Source: Elusimicrobia bacterium HGW-Elusimicrobia-1 (GTDB lineage: Bacteria; Elusimicrobiota; Endomicrobiia; PHAN01). From it: a DNA stretch of 64,000 nt. The stretch lies in contig PHAN01000003.1 in assembly GCA_002841695.1 (NCBI GenBank), forward strand, positions 83,149 to 147,148, read 5' to 3'. Positions 17,028 to 26,714 of the stretch are shown here, in pieces. Each line of letters starts with the position of its first letter. The first letter of the stretch is position 1. The notes under the pieces were generated by a model. The model was given only the letters and a program-made list of their open reading frames with translations, made no database searches and was not told the DNA's origin. The position numbers were made by a program, and so were the translations under genes.

Positions 17028-17663
17028 ATGAGGAAGCATCTTTTTATCACTCTGGAAGGCCCCGAAGGTTCGGGCAAAACAACCCACGCAAAGCTTCTGA
17101 AAAATTACCTCGTAGAAGCGGGTTATTCCGTCGTGCACACCCGCGAGCCCGGCGGCAATCCGGTCGCCGAAGCCATAAGGCATATTCTTCTGTCGCCGGA
17201 CAACCGCGTTCATCCCATGACGGAATTGCTTTTATACGAGGCGGCCCGCAATCAGCATACGCAGGACGTCATCATTCCGGCGCTCGGCGCCGACCGCGTC
17301 GTAATATGCGAGAGATACACGGACGCCACCGTCGCCTATCAGGGTTACGGCAGAGGCATCGATCTGGAAATTGTGGCTTCTCTTAACAGGATAGCCACCG
17401 ACGGCATAAAGCCCGACCTTACGATATACCTCGACATTGACGCCGACGAAGGCCTTGCAAAGGCCCGTCGCAAGGATGATTTTGTCGACGGCGACAGAAT
17501 GGAAAAAGAGTCGGTCGTATTTCACCGCAAGGTCAGACAGGGCTATCTTAAAAGCGCCCGCAGCGAATCCCGCCGAATAAAAGTAATCCCTGTTCAGCCG
17601 GACATCAACTCCACCCACAGAAGGATTCTCTCTGAGGTCCTCAAGGTTCTGAAAGCAAAATGA
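17028..17663 (+). CDS. tmk: Thymidylate kinase
   Basis: Phosphorylates dTMP to dTDP for DNA synthesis. The P-loop is EGPEGSGKTT (residues 9-18); VVHTREPGGNPVAEAIR is the dTMP-binding DR(E/P)GG region, and VICERYTDATVAYQGYGRG is the ERY/DSTVAYQG signature. The LID segment (ARRKDDFVDGDRMEKES) contains basic residues. Length 211 is normal. The stop overlaps the holB start (ATGA), the common tmk-holB pairing. Confidence 0.97.
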   Translation: MRKHLFITLEGPEGSGKTTHAKLLKNYLVEAGYSVVHTREPGGNPVAEAIRHILLSPDNRVHPMTELLLYEAARNQHTQDVIIPALGADRVVICERYTDATVAYQGYGRGIDLEIVASLNRIATDGIKPDLTIYLDIDADEGLAKARRKDDFVDGDRMEKESVVFHRKVRQGYLKSARSESRRIKVIPVQPDINSTHRRILSEVLKVLKAK

Positions 17664-18547
17664 GTTTTGAAAACATAATCGGCCAAAAAAAAGCCGTGGA
17701 GATTCTCGGTAAGTACGCCGCGTCTTCTCCGCCGCAGGCGTTGCTTTTCACCGGCCCCGACGGCGTAGGACGGTCGGCCTCGGCGCTGGAGTTCGCGCGG
17801 GCGCTTAACTGCGAAAACGGCCACGCCTCAACGAGCGATTGCCAATGCCGTTCCTGCCGCGCCGTGGCCGACTTGAGCCATCCCGCGGTAATTTACGTCG
17901 ACGACGAATATCAGTGGCAGATTCTTGGGCGCGATGTCAAAGAATTCAGCATCGACACTGTGCGGGCCATACAGAAAGCGCTTTCACTGAAGCTTTCGTA
18001 CGGTCGCAAGGCGGTTGTAATAGTGACCGACGCCCAAAAACTTTCGGGCGAAGCGGCCAACTCTTTTTTGAAAACGCTCGAAGAACCGTCGTCCGCCGCG
18101 GTGCTTATATTGATTTGCCGCTCCAAGAAGGAAATGCCGCGAACAATCGTGTCGCGCTGTCAGTCGGTTTTTTTCGCGGCTTTGTCTGACGGAGACGTTG
18201 AGGGGATTCTTAAGCGGCTCCGTCCGGATTGCGCCTCCGCCGCCGCCATCGCGCGGGCTTCCGTGGGGTCGGTATCGAGGGCGCTTCTGTTTGAGGAAAA
18301 AGCCGACAGGTACAGAGAACTCAAAAAAAAGTTCGAGCGTCTGGAATTGGGCGAATTCAAGGACGAGGATCTCGGCGGATTTTTGGATTATATGGCCGCG
18401 GCTTTCCGCGCGGGTTTCACGTCGTCGCCGTCGGAGAATCTTTTCCGGATAGAGGCGCTTCACGACGCCCGCCGGCTTGCCGCCGAGGGCGTAAATAAAA
18501 ATATGGTGCTTTCCAATCTGCACGCGCGGCTCCGCGCGTCCGGTTAA
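17660..18547 (+). CDS. holB: DNA polymerase III delta-prime subunit
   Basis: Clamp-loader AAA+ subunit. FENIIGQKKAVEIL opens the domain; the P-loop reads GPDGVGRS, where the Lys of GKT/S is replaced by Arg, fitting a delta-prime that does not need ATP hydrolysis. A four-Cys zinc module lies in CENGHASTSDCQCRSC. SFLKTLEEPSSAAVLILI and IVSRCQSVFF are sensor-region signatures. The C-terminal collar domain is 295 residues in. It follows tmk by overlap and precedes ricT by 6 bases. Confidence 0.92.
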   Translation: MSFENIIGQKKAVEILGKYAASSPPQALLFTGPDGVGRSASALEFARALNCENGHASTSDCQCRSCRAVADLSHPAVIYVDDEYQWQILGRDVKEFSIDTVRAIQKALSLKLSYGRKAVVIVTDAQKLSGEAANSFLKTLEEPSSAAVLILICRSKKEMPRTIVSRCQSVFFAALSDGDVEGILKRLRPDCASAAAIARASVGSVSRALLFEEKADRYRELKKKFERLELGEFKDEDLGGFLDYMAAAFRAGFTSSPSENLFRIEALHDARRLAAEGVNKNMVLSNLHARLRASG

Positions 18548-18553
18548 AATCAT

Positions 18554-19342
18554 ATGCCTCTTGCAATAGAAATATCCGTAAGAAAAAAACGCGACAAACT
18601 AAATTGCGACGCCGGCGAACACGACCTGTCTATCGGCGACAAAGTGCTGGTCGAATCCGAACACGGCCTTGAGACCGGAGTTGTCGTGCGCAAGGAAAGG
18701 TTCGTCGACAAAGACGTGCGCTCCGACGGCAAAGTCGTCCGGCGTCTCACAAAAGAAGATGAAAGCCGCCTGGCCGACAACCGCCGCAACGAATGCAGGG
18801 TGCTCAGATTGATAGCGCAAAAAATCGAGGACAGCGAGATAGAAATGCGCCTGAGCGCCATAGAATATAACTTCGACCGGAGCAAATTATTCGTTTATTA
18901 TACCGCCGAGAGCAGGGTCGATTTCAGAGAATTCATCAAATCCTTGGGGCACACTCTAAAGACGCGCATACAAATGGTTCAGATAGGCGTAAGAGACGAA
19001 TCCAAAATGTTGGGCGGTTTGGGCGTTTGCGGGCGTGTATTTTGCTGCGCCGGTCACATGAAGGGATTCGGTTCAATATCGATAGATATGGCCAAGCATC
19101 AGGACCTTACGCTCAATATGCAGAAACTCTCCGGTCATTGCGGACGCCTGTTGTGCTGCCTGGCGCACGAGGACAGGTTTTACGTCGAAGAAAAGAAAAA
19201 ATATCCGAAGACCGGTATGCAGGCCGTGACCCCGGAGGGCCGCGCCGCGGTTCTTTCGTGCAATTATCTTACGGCCACGGTAACCGTGCGCCTTGCCGAG
19301 GGCGCGATAAAGACATTTAAACTCGCGGAAGTGAAATTTTAG
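18554..19342 (+). CDS. ricT: PSP1-domain protein RicT/YaaT
   Basis: 262 residues. The PSP1 C-terminal region contains YYTAESRVDFREFIKSL and the Cys-rich signature GVCGRVFCCAGHM ... LSGHCGRLLCCLAHE, with cysteines that ligate an Fe-S cluster in the B. subtilis RicT-YlbF-YmcA complex, where it guides RNase Y mRNA processing. tmk-holB-ricT is a conserved order in Firmicutes and other phyla. The gene ends 6 bases before a miniature repeat element. Confidence 0.93.
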   Translation: MPLAIEISVRKKRDKLNCDAGEHDLSIGDKVLVESEHGLETGVVVRKERFVDKDVRSDGKVVRRLTKEDESRLADNRRNECRVLRLIAQKIEDSEIEMRLSAIEYNFDRSKLFVYYTAESRVDFREFIKSLGHTLKTRIQMVQIGVRDESKMLGGLGVCGRVFCCAGHMKGFGSISIDMAKHQDLTLNMQKLSGHCGRLLCCLAHEDRFYVEEKKKYPKTGMQAVTPEGRAAVLSCNYLTATVTVRLAEGAIKTFKLAEVKF

Positions 19343-19347
19343 AAAGA

Positions 19348-19571
19348 GAGTCAGTTGAAAAACCCTATTATTTGTCATTCTGGGTCCTTCGGCGGCGTCA
19401 TTCTGAGTTCTTCGGCGGTGTCATTCTGGGTCCTTCGGCGGCGTCATTCTGAGCGTAGCGAAGAATCTCATAATGCCTCAGGATAAACTCCGCGAAGACA
19501 TTTTCCGATGAGAAACGAGACCCTTCACTTTGTTCAGGGTGACATTGTGGACACTTTTTCAATTGACTCAA
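19348..19571 (+). mobile_element. Miniature inverted-repeat element, family TTGAGTCAATTGAAAAA
   Basis: Ends GAGTCAGTTGAAAAA (19348-19362) and TTTTTCAATTGACTC (19555-19569) are inverted with one mismatch. The body has tandem 'cattctg(a/g)g(t/c)ccttcggcgg' units, 'cgtagcgaagaatctcataatgcc' (in parts) and a right arm 'cagggtgacattgtggacac'. No ORF of its own. It fills the whole gap between ricT and metG. Confidence 0.8.
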
Positions 19572-19581
19572 AGAATTATTT

Positions 19582-21111
19582 ATGCCCGACAAAAAATACA
19601 TAACCACGCCCATATACTACGTTAACGACAAGCCGCACATAGGCCACGCTTACACCACCGTCGCCGCCGACATCCTGGCGCGCTATTGGCGGCTTGAAGG
19701 CCGCGAGGTGCTGTTTCTTACCGGCACCGACGAACACGCCACCAAAATTCCCGCCGCCGCGAAGGCCGCCGGCAAAACACCCAAAGAATTCTGCGACGGC
19801 ATGTCAGCCGAATTCAAAAACGCCTGGGGGCGGCTGGGCATAACTTTCGATCGCTTCATAAGAACGACCGACGCCGACCACATCGCCGCCGTGGGCGACA
19901 TCCTGTCGCGCCTGCGCGCGGCCGGCCACATTTACAAAGGCGTTTACGAAGGACTTTACTGCTCGTCCTGCGAAAAGTTTCTGACGGAAACCGAACTCAC
20001 GTCCGACGGCCTCTGTCCCGACCACGGCCGCAAACCCGAAAAATACAGCCAGGAAAATTATTTCTTCCGCCTCTCGGCTTTCCGCGACCGGCTTCTGGAA
20101 CTTGTCGAGGACGCGGCGCTGCCCGACCATATCGAGATTCTGCCGGAGGAAAGACGCAACGAAATAATAGGCAAACTGAAGGTCGGCCTCGAAGACATCA
20201 GCATTTCCCGCGCCTCGACCGGATGGGGCGTGGCCATTCCGTTCGACCCCTCGCAGACGGCCTACGTTTGGGTCGACGCGCTGATAAACTACGCCACCGG
20301 AGCCGGATGGCCTTCCGCGCCCGATAAGTTCGCCAAGTGGTGGCCCGCCGACTGTCATCTGATGGCCAAGGACATTCTGTGGTTTCACTCGGTAATCTGG
20401 CCGGCGGTTCTCATCGGCGCGGGGCTTAAGCCGCCCCGCCGCGTATTCGCGCACGGTTTTTTCACGCTCGACGGAGCCAAAATGTCGAAGACGCGCGGAA
20501 ACGTAATAGCCCCCGACGAACTCATAGAGCGCTACGGCGCGGACGCCGCAAGATATTTGCTGGTCACCCTTTTTCCTTTCGGCGTCGACGGAGATTTTTC
20601 CAAGAGCGAACTTGACCGCAGATACAATTCGGAGCTTGCCAACAATGCCGGGAACCTTCTTAACCGCGCCGCGACAATGTCGGAAAAATATTTCGACGCT
20701 GTCGTTCCTGCCGGCGCCGTCTCGAAACCTTTTGCGGATATGTTGTCGTCGAAAATTGCCCAATACCGCGCGGCGATGGACGTCGCGCGGCTCCATACCG
20801 CCGCCGCCGCCGCTCAGGCCATAGTCGACGAGGCGAATCGTCTTGTTCAGCGCGAGGAGCCGTGGACACTCTTTAAGCAAAAAGATACCCGCCTTGATAC
20901 GGTAATGCGCGATCTTTTCGCGGCCATTTCGGCTGCCGCCGTCTGCCTCAGGCCGTTTATGCCCGCCGCGGCCGAAGCCATGTGGACGTCGTCGGGTTCG
21001 TCCATCGGCATAGATGAAGGAGCCCGCAGAATTTTCTCCCGGGATATGTCGGCCCTGTCCGCAGGCGGCAAGACCGTCAAGCCGCCCCTGCTTTTTCCGA
21101 GAGTGGAGTAG
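19582..21111 (+). CDS. metG: Methionyl-tRNA synthetase
   Basis: 509-residue class I synthetase. KKYITTPIYYVNDKPHIGHAY contains the HIGH-type motif (HIGH at residues 17-20); the knuckle domain has one CSSC pair and CPDHG instead of a full four-Cys set. WFHSVIWPAVLIGAG and FTLDGAKMSKTRGN (KMSKS as KMSKT) complete the active site. There is an anticodon-binding helical domain but no C-terminal tRNA-binding EMAP-like domain. It starts 11 bases after a miniature element, so its leader or promoter may lie in that element. Confidence 0.96.
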   Translation: MPDKKYITTPIYYVNDKPHIGHAYTTVAADILARYWRLEGREVLFLTGTDEHATKIPAAAKAAGKTPKEFCDGMSAEFKNAWGRLGITFDRFIRTTDADHIAAVGDILSRLRAAGHIYKGVYEGLYCSSCEKFLTETELTSDGLCPDHGRKPEKYSQENYFFRLSAFRDRLLELVEDAALPDHIEILPEERRNEIIGKLKVGLEDISISRASTGWGVAIPFDPSQTAYVWVDALINYATGAGWPSAPDKFAKWWPADCHLMAKDILWFHSVIWPAVLIGAGLKPPRRVFAHGFFTLDGAKMSKTRGNVIAPDELIERYGADAARYLLVTLFPFGVDGDFSKSELDRRYNSELANNAGNLLNRAATMSEKYFDAVVPAGAVSKPFADMLSSKIAQYRAAMDVARLHTAAAAAQAIVDEANRLVQREEPWTLFKQKDTRLDTVMRDLFAAISAAAVCLRPFMPAAAEAMWTSSGSSIGIDEGARRIFSRDMSALSAGGKTVKPPLLFPRVE

Positions 21112-21127
21112 CGCGGTATCCGGCTTT

Positions 21128-21156
21128 TTGAAAGTATATTCATTAAATGATAAAAT
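21128..21156 (+). promoter_or_regulatory. Promoter of the bamA-to-msbA envelope operon
   Basis: TTGAAA at 21128-21133 and TAAAAT at 21151-21156 with a 17-base spacer, about 120 bases before bamA. No closer promoter is seen. The leader 21160-21270 shows nothing further that I recognise. Confidence 0.6.
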
Positions 21157-21274
21157 CGTCGTTTGTAACGATTGCCGTCCGAAAAATATCAGAATTGCCC
21201 GTGTTCGGGCGGCATTGCGCGATACGAAAATAAAGCGATATTTTTGAAGCGCGGCGAAAGGATAAGTGAGCATT

Positions 21275-23563
21275 ATGAAAACTAAAATCAGAATACTCCC
21301 GTTGTCGATGTACATTGTTTTTGCGGCGGCTGCCGTTTTTGTATCCGCATCGCCGGTTTTGGCCGCTTCCAAAAAGGAAAATGCCCCGCGCATAGCCGCT
21401 GTAGTCGTCAACGGACTTTACAACGTAAGAGAGCGCTCAGTCATAGCCGAGATGAAATCCCGCCGCGGCGCCCTTTATGATCCCGCTAAAATCACCGCCG
21501 ACATAGAGGCCCTGGCCGCGATGGGGCATTTCCAGAACGTCGAAATATCTTTCGACCCTGCCTATAATGTCGTTACCGTGGACGTAGTCGAAAAACCTTT
21601 TGTGCGGAAAGTGGAATTCCGCGGCAATAAGCGTTTCTCGCGCGGCCGGCTTCTCGACGAAATAACCGTAAAAGAAAAAGAATATCTCGATAAGCTCTCC
21701 GTAATGGAATCCGAAGCCAAGATTCTGACGCTTTACCGCGACGAAGGATACGCCGACTGCTCGGTTGAGACCATAACTTCCGTCGACGATGAAAACCGCG
21801 TAACCGTCAATTTTCTTGTTACCGAAGGCAACAAAATTCTCATCTCCGACGTTTTTATAAGAGGCACGAAAGTATTCAACGAGAAGAAAATAATCTCGCT
21901 GATGAAAACACGCCGCAAAAAGGTCTACAAGCAGGACGTTGTTGAAAACGACATAAAGGAAATCGAGAACTTTTACAAAAATCGCGGCTGGCAGGAGATA
22001 GCCGCGGGGCGTCCGGAAATAGTTTTCAACGAGGCGAGAACCGCGATGACGGTTCTTCTGATTATTTCGGAGGGCGTGCGTTACCGCGTCGGCGAGGTTA
22101 CTTTCGAGGGCTATACGGCCGCCACTCAAAAAGAACTCAAAAAGCTGGTGGCGCTCAAAAAAGGCCGTTTCTACAACGACGAGAAATTCCAGGAAACACT
22201 TTCAAGCGTACAGCAACTCTATTCGGATAAAGGATACCTTCGCGCGCTTGCGCGCCCCGAGTTTGCCAAGGATAAAGAAACGGGCAAAATGGACATAGTA
22301 TTTCATATCGACGAGGGTCCGGTTTTTTATCTCGGATACGTGGATGTTACGGGGTTGACCTATACGAAGGAAAAAGTCATCCGCCGCGAAGTGCTGCTCA
22401 AAGAGGGCGATGTCTTCCGGATGGGCACTCTGAGACGCAGCTTAGAAAAAATATACAATTTGGGTTTTCTGGAATTCGTCGAGCCCGAAATACGTCCGAC
22501 CGCGCAGGATAACGTGGTCGATCTTGTAATAAATGTCGCGGAAGGAAAACCCGGGATTCTCACCGCGGGCGCGGGATACTCGTCGGTGGACAAGCTGGTC
22601 GGCACTCTTCAGGTTCAGCACATAAATCTGCTGGGACGCGCTCAGCGGCTCAACCTGATGTGGGAGTTCGGCGAGCGAAAGCAGAATTATGAAATATCGT
22701 GGACGGAGCCGTGGCTTTTGGACAGGCCCATGAGTTTTGGTTTTGATATTTTCAACACCGAACGCGCCAGAGAGTACGGAGCCATATACAGCGCTTACCG
22801 CGAACTAAGAAAAGGAGGCGCGCTCAGAGTTGGCCCGCGCCTTTCCGATTTGCTGTCGCTGCTTTTCTCGTACTCGTACGAAGAAATAGAAATATTCGAC
22901 ATCGCTTCGTCGGCGGCCGACCTTGGCATAACGCCGTCGAAGAGCGTTACTTCGAGTATTTCTTCGCAGATTATCAGAGATTCCAGAGACAACGTATTCG
23001 ACGCCTCGCGCGGGTCGCGCAACTCGCTTAGCATTCAGTACGCGGGCGGCGTTATGGGCGGCGACGTTAATTTTGTAAAAACTATCGGCGCCACGTCGTG
23101 GCACTTTCTTACTTTCTGGAAGTTCGTGCTGTCCACCAACCTCAGAGTCGGATGGATCGGCGCCTTCGAGCCGTCGACGGGCGTGCCGATATACGAGAGG
23201 TTCTACGTGGGCGGCGCCGAAACCGTCAGAGGTTACAGATATCGCGGCGAGATCGGGCCCGATGAGGGCGGCCGCGCGATGATGGTGGCAAACATCGAAT
23301 ATAAATTCCCCATCATCCAGGAACGCAATCGCACCGTGCTGCAAGGCGCTTTTTTCTATGACATCGGAGGAGCGTGGAGGGAATTCGGCGATATCGATTA
23401 CCGCGCGGGCACCGGAGAAAACGATTTGAAGAGCGGCGTGGGCTTTGGCATCAGATTCACCACGCCGGTGTTTCCCATACGTCTCGACTGGGGCTACGGA
23501 CTCAACCAAAAAACGGGTGTGGATCCCAGTCAGTTCTATTTCACGATAGGACAAATTTTCTAA
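21275..23563 (+). CDS. bamA: Outer membrane assembly factor BamA (Omp85)
   Basis: 762 residues. A signal peptide (about 1-30, ending ASPVLAAS) is followed by five POTRA repeats (about 35-415; for example IAAVVVNGLYNVRERSVI, VRKVEFRGNKRFSRGRLLDE, GYVDVTGLTYTKEKVIRRE) and a C-terminal 16-strand barrel. The loop-6 signature is VRGYRYRGEIGP, and the protein ends in an aromatic-terminated beta strand (FYFTIGQIF), the outer-membrane beta-signal. It inserts beta-barrel proteins. GTG 21266 is an alternative start, but the AAAGGA at 21257 is too close to it; ATG 21275 is preferred. Confidence 0.96.
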   Translation: MKTKIRILPLSMYIVFAAAAVFVSASPVLAASKKENAPRIAAVVVNGLYNVRERSVIAEMKSRRGALYDPAKITADIEALAAMGHFQNVEISFDPAYNVVTVDVVEKPFVRKVEFRGNKRFSRGRLLDEITVKEKEYLDKLSVMESEAKILTLYRDEGYADCSVETITSVDDENRVTVNFLVTEGNKILISDVFIRGTKVFNEKKIISLMKTRRKKVYKQDVVENDIKEIENFYKNRGWQEIAAGRPEIVFNEARTAMTVLLIISEGVRYRVGEVTFEGYTAATQKELKKLVALKKGRFYNDEKFQETLSSVQQLYSDKGYLRALARPEFAKDKETGKMDIVFHIDEGPVFYLGYVDVTGLTYTKEKVIRREVLLKEGDVFRMGTLRRSLEKIYNLGFLEFVEPEIRPTAQDNVVDLVINVAEGKPGILTAGAGYSSVDKLVGTLQVQHINLLGRAQRLNLMWEFGERKQNYEISWTEPWLLDRPMSFGFDIFNTERAREYGAIYSAYRELRKGGALRVGPRLSDLLSLLFSYSYEEIEIFDIASSAADLGITPSKSVTSSISSQIIRDSRDNVFDASRGSRNSLSIQYAGGVMGGDVNFVKTIGATSWHFLTFWKFVLSTNLRVGWIGAFEPSTGVPIYERFYVGGAETVRGYRYRGEIGPDEGGRAMMVANIEYKFPIIQERNRTVLQGAFFYDIGGAWREFGDIDYRAGTGENDLKSGVGFGIRFTTPVFPIRLDWGYGLNQKTGVDPSQFYFTIGQIF

Positions 23564-23570
23564 GCACATT

Positions 23571-23685
23571 GTCATTGCGAGGTCATCTCCCGCAGGGAGA
23601 TGGCCGTGGCAATCTCACAATAAGCGAAATTGCTTTGTCAGTAGGGACAGGTCGCGACCTGTCCCTACAAAATCCTCGCAATGAC
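23571..23685. repeat. 115-bp intergenic repeat with GTCATTGCGAGG ends and an inner palindrome
   Basis: Terminal inverted repeats GTCATTGCGAGG (23571-23582) and CCTCGCAATGAC (23674-23685). Inside are a hairpin (gtcatctccc/gggagatggc) and a perfect 28-base palindrome at 23641-23668 with half-site GTAGGGACAGGTCG. The same palindrome occurs at 50828. It lies 7 bases after bamA and before the Skp-like gene, and may form RNA hairpins that tune expression within the operon. Confidence 0.75.
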
Positions 23686-23716
23686 AGAAGGTGAGAGCGA
23701 GGACAATGAGTTAATT

Positions 23717-24376
23717 ATGAAAACATTTGTTTTTCGCGCTATAAGACATTTATTCACGGCGGCCGTATGCGGATTTTTTGTGTCTCCGGCCGTTGCTCTT
23801 GAAATACCGGTTTCCGCGGTTACGGACGGCAAAGCGATGCGCATCGCCTACGCCGATATGGAGCTTATTTATAACGTCTGTCCGCAAAAAGCCAGAGCCA
23901 CAAAGGAATACCGCGACGCCAAAGACGCCTACGAAACGGCCATATCCTCGATTACCGCTGCCCTGGCCGTCAGGCGGGGCGATACGGAACGGCTGCAAAA
24001 GGAAATAGAAGAATACCGCCGCGGAACGTCCGCCGCGCCTGTGGACGTATCCACGGAAACTTTGCCGCCTGCCGCGGATAAAACCGCTTCCGCAAAGACG
24101 GTCGAAGCCGTATATGAAAAAGAGATCGCCAGAAAGGCGGCCGATACGGATATAACAAAACTTGAGGCGTCTTTGGATAAAGCGCGCGCGGAAATGGTAT
24201 CGGGCATCTCGGATATCGAGAAAAATTGTTCGACGGACATACTTCAAACCATATACAAAGTTCTTGAACAGATAGCCGTCGAAGAAGAGCTTCTTGTGAT
24301 AATCGACAAAAACTATATTCTTTACGCCCCCGAAGCGTACGATATTACTTCCAAAGTTATAGACCGGCTTAAATAA
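23717..24376 (+). CDS. Skp/OmpH-like periplasmic chaperone
   Basis: 219 residues from ATG 23717. A signal peptide ends near [32 protein letters not shown] is the typical OmpH opening (residue string shortened by family), followed by a long charged coiled coil, and the protein closes with [20 protein letters not shown], like the Skp body strand. Skp holds unfolded outer-membrane proteins for BamA, which lies directly upstream; lpxD follows with a 1-base overlap. bamA-skp-lpxD-fabZ-lpxA is a classic order. The Ser/Ala/Pro linker near residue 110 is unusual. Similarity is mainly by context and ends of the domain. Confidence 0.82.
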   Translation: MKTFVFRAIRHLFTAAVCGFFVSPAVALEIPVSAVTDGKAMRIAYADMELIYNVCPQKARATKEYRDAKDAYETAISSITAALAVRRGDTERLQKEIEEYRRGTSAAPVDVSTETLPPAADKTASAKTVEAVYEKEIARKAADTDITKLEASLDKARAEMVSGISDIEKNCSTDILQTIYKVLEQIAVEEELLVIIDKNYILYAPEAYDITSKVIDRLK

Positions 24377-25401
24377 TGAAAATAACCGCCGCCGAAATCG
24401 CAGCGCTCACCGACGGACGTGTCGAGGGCAAGTCATCCGCGGCAGTGTCGGCGGCCGCTCCCATAGAAGAAGCAGGGCCTTCCGACATCACATTTATAGC
24501 AAACCCCAAGTTCCGGAAGTGTATCGCCGCCACGCGGGCCGGAGTTATTTTGGCGTCCCGCAGCTACGATTTCAAAGACAAGACATTTGTAATCGTCAAA
24601 AATCCGACGGACGCCCTGGCCAAAGTTTTGTCGATATTCGCCGCGGACATATTTCCGTTGTCGACGCCCGGAATATCGTCCCGCGCTTCGGTATCGCCTT
24701 CGGCGCGTCTGGGCAAAGACGTCAGCGTGGGAGATTTTGCCGTCGTTTCCGACGGAGTCGTAGTCGGCGACCGGACTGTCATACATTCAGGATGCCGCCT
24801 GGGAGCTTCCGCGCATATCGGCGCCGATTGCGTTCTGCATCCTTCGGTAACCGTTTACGGCAGATGTGTACTTGGCGACAGAGTCATTGTGCACGCGGGC
24901 ACCGTCATAGGTTCCGACGGTTTCGGGTACATCCCCACGGACGGTCTGCCTGTCAAGATTCCTCAGATCGGCATAGTTAAAATCGGAAACGACGTGGAAA
25001 TCGGCGCCAACACGGCCATCGACAGAGCCACTATGGGCGCCACCGTCATAGGCGACGGCACAAAAATAGACAATCTCGTCCATATAGCCCATAACGTAAA
25101 AATCGGACGCAACTGTATGCTGGCCGGTCAGGTAGGTTTCGCGGGTTCCGTTGTTGTGGGCGACGGCGTAATGATGGCCGGTCAGGCGGGTATTAACGGA
25201 CATATCGAGATAGGCGCCGGCGCCGTAATCGCGGGTCAGGCGGGTGTCATAGGCGATGTGCCGCCGGGCGTAACTGTTTCCGGATTTCCGGCCAGACCTC
25301 ACGCCGGGATGATGCGTATATACGCTTTAATGGAAAAACTTCCCGAAATTTATGCGGCCGTCACCGAAAAAAAAACGGGCCGCGTCACCGGCAAAAAATG
25401 A
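24376..25401 (+). CDS. lpxD: UDP-3-O-acyl-glucosamine N-acyltransferase
   Basis: LpxD adds the second acyl chain to UDP-3-O-acyl-GlcN in lipid A synthesis. The N-terminal uridine-binding domain (about 1-100; [21 protein letters not shown]) is followed by left-handed beta-helix hexapeptide repeats (about 105-300), with [10 protein letters not shown] and the catalytic His region in [16 protein letters not shown]-terminal helix closes it. Length 341 is typical. ATG overlaps the last base of the upstream stop, and its end overlaps lpxC by ATGA. Confidence 0.96.
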   Translation: MKITAAEIAALTDGRVEGKSSAAVSAAAPIEEAGPSDITFIANPKFRKCIAATRAGVILASRSYDFKDKTFVIVKNPTDALAKVLSIFAADIFPLSTPGISSRASVSPSARLGKDVSVGDFAVVSDGVVVGDRTVIHSGCRLGASAHIGADCVLHPSVTVYGRCVLGDRVIVHAGTVIGSDGFGYIPTDGLPVKIPQIGIVKIGNDVEIGANTAIDRATMGATVIGDGTKIDNLVHIAHNVKIGRNCMLAGQVGFAGSVVVGDGVMMAGQAGINGHIEIGAGAVIAGQAGVIGDVPPGVTVSGFPARPHAGMMRIYALMEKLPEIYAAVTEKKTGRVTGKK

Positions 25402-26705
25402 ATCAGGCCACGATATCAAAATCCTTCGCGCTCAAAGGCCCGGGTCTTCATACGGGCAAGAACACGAAAATAAATTTTAAGCCGGCTCCGGAAGGCACCG
25501 GCGTTGTTTTTGTAAGAGACGATCTGCCCGGCGCGCCCATGATACACGTGGAGTTTGCCAAGGTTCTTGGTGTTACGCGCGGCACTACCATCGGCACAAA
25601 AGAAGCGCGCGTTCATACGGTGGAACATATATTGTCGGCATTGTCCGCCATGGGAGTGGACAACGTTTTTGTGCATCTTACGGCTTCCGAGCCGCCGGTT
25701 CTCGACGGAAGCGCCAAGCCGTATGCCGAAGCCATTATGTCCGCCGGCCTCCAGCCGCAATCGGCTCCGAGAAATTATTTTGTGGTAACCAAACGCGTCG
25801 AATACGTTTCGGACGGGACCACAATCGTCGCGGAGCCGTCCGATGATTTCACACTGGATTGCTCCATAGTATACGACCATCCTCTCATAGGTTCGCAGCG
25901 GTTTTCATCCGTTGTAACACCCGGAAAATATCTTTCCGATATTGCGCCCGCGCGCACTTTCTGCCTGGATTATGAGATAGAGGCAATCCATTCCAAGGGC
26001 TACGGCAAGGGCGGCGACTTCACGAACACCGTCGTATTCAGTATGGATAAAGTCCACGCCCACGGCGGCCAGAGATTTTCCGACGAGCCGGTAAGACACA
26101 AGATGCTCGATATCATAGGCGATATGGGGATTCTGGGCAAGCCGCTCAAGGGTAAAATAACGTCGGTCAAATCCGGCCACCTTCACAACATAAATTTCCT
26201 TAAAAAACTGGTCGCCGAACACAGCGAAAATTCAACGGAGGAAAAGATGAGTCAGCCGGAAATCAAAATAGGAGAGTTGATAGGCGCCGTCGACATCCAA
26301 AAAATCATTCCGCACCGCTATCCTTTCCTGATGATAGACAAAGTCGTAGTCACGGAGGCCGCAAAAAAGGCCGTCGGATACAAATCCGTCAGCGGCAACG
26401 AGCCGTTTTTTCAGGGGCACTTCCCGGGCAATCCCATAATGCCGGGTGTTCTTATCGTCGAGGCGCTGGCTCAGACGTCCTGCGTGCTTTTACTTTCTCG
26501 TCCCGATTTGTCGGGGAAAGTGGCCTATTTTATGGGGATAGAACGCGCCAAATTCCGCAAGACGGTTTTGCCGGGAGATAATCTGGAACTGAAGATAGAA
26601 GTGCTAAAAGCCAAAGAGCGCGTGGGCCGCGTGAAAGGCGAGGCCTTTGTCGGCGCCGCGCTGGTTGCCGAGGCCGAGTTCACTTTTATTATCGTGGACA
26701 AATAG
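25398..26705 (+). CDS. lpxC-fabZ: Fused LpxC deacetylase and FabZ dehydratase
   Basis: Two enzymes in one 435-residue chain. LpxC (about 1-280) deacetylates UDP-3-O-acyl-GlcNAc, the committed lipid A step: [14 protein letters not shown], zinc ligands in [14 protein letters not shown] and [11 protein letters not shown] ... [16 protein letters not shown], and the catalytic His in [10 protein letters not shown]. FabZ (about 285-435) dehydrates 3-hydroxyacyl-[20 protein letters not shown] with its catalytic His region, and [20 protein letters not shown] with the catalytic Glu. The linker carries [14 protein letters not shown]. The same fusion is known in Bacteroidota and couples a shared precursor branch point. 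Confidence 0.97.
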   Translation: MNQATISKSFALKGPGLHTGKNTKINFKPAPEGTGVVFVRDDLPGAPMIHVEFAKVLGVTRGTTIGTKEARVHTVEHILSALSAMGVDNVFVHLTASEPPVLDGSAKPYAEAIMSAGLQPQSAPRNYFVVTKRVEYVSDGTTIVAEPSDDFTLDCSIVYDHPLIGSQRFSSVVTPGKYLSDIAPARTFCLDYEIEAIHSKGYGKGGDFTNTVVFSMDKVHAHGGQRFSDEPVRHKMLDIIGDMGILGKPLKGKITSVKSGHLHNINFLKKLVAEHSENSTEEKMSQPEIKIGELIGAVDIQKIIPHRYPFLMIDKVVVTEAAKKAVGYKSVSGNEPFFQGHFPGNPIMPGVLIVEALAQTSCVLLLSRPDLSGKVAYFMGIERAKFRKTVLPGDNLELKIEVLKAKERVGRVKGEAFVGAALVAEAEFTFIIVDK

Positions 26706-26714
26706 GAAAAAGAT

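Noticed and set aside
19804..21411. Long minus-strand ORF (535 codons) opposite metG
   Set aside because: It is a shadow of metG and the bamA leader; its composition is His/Arg/Gly rich without family motifs, while metG has complete motifs.
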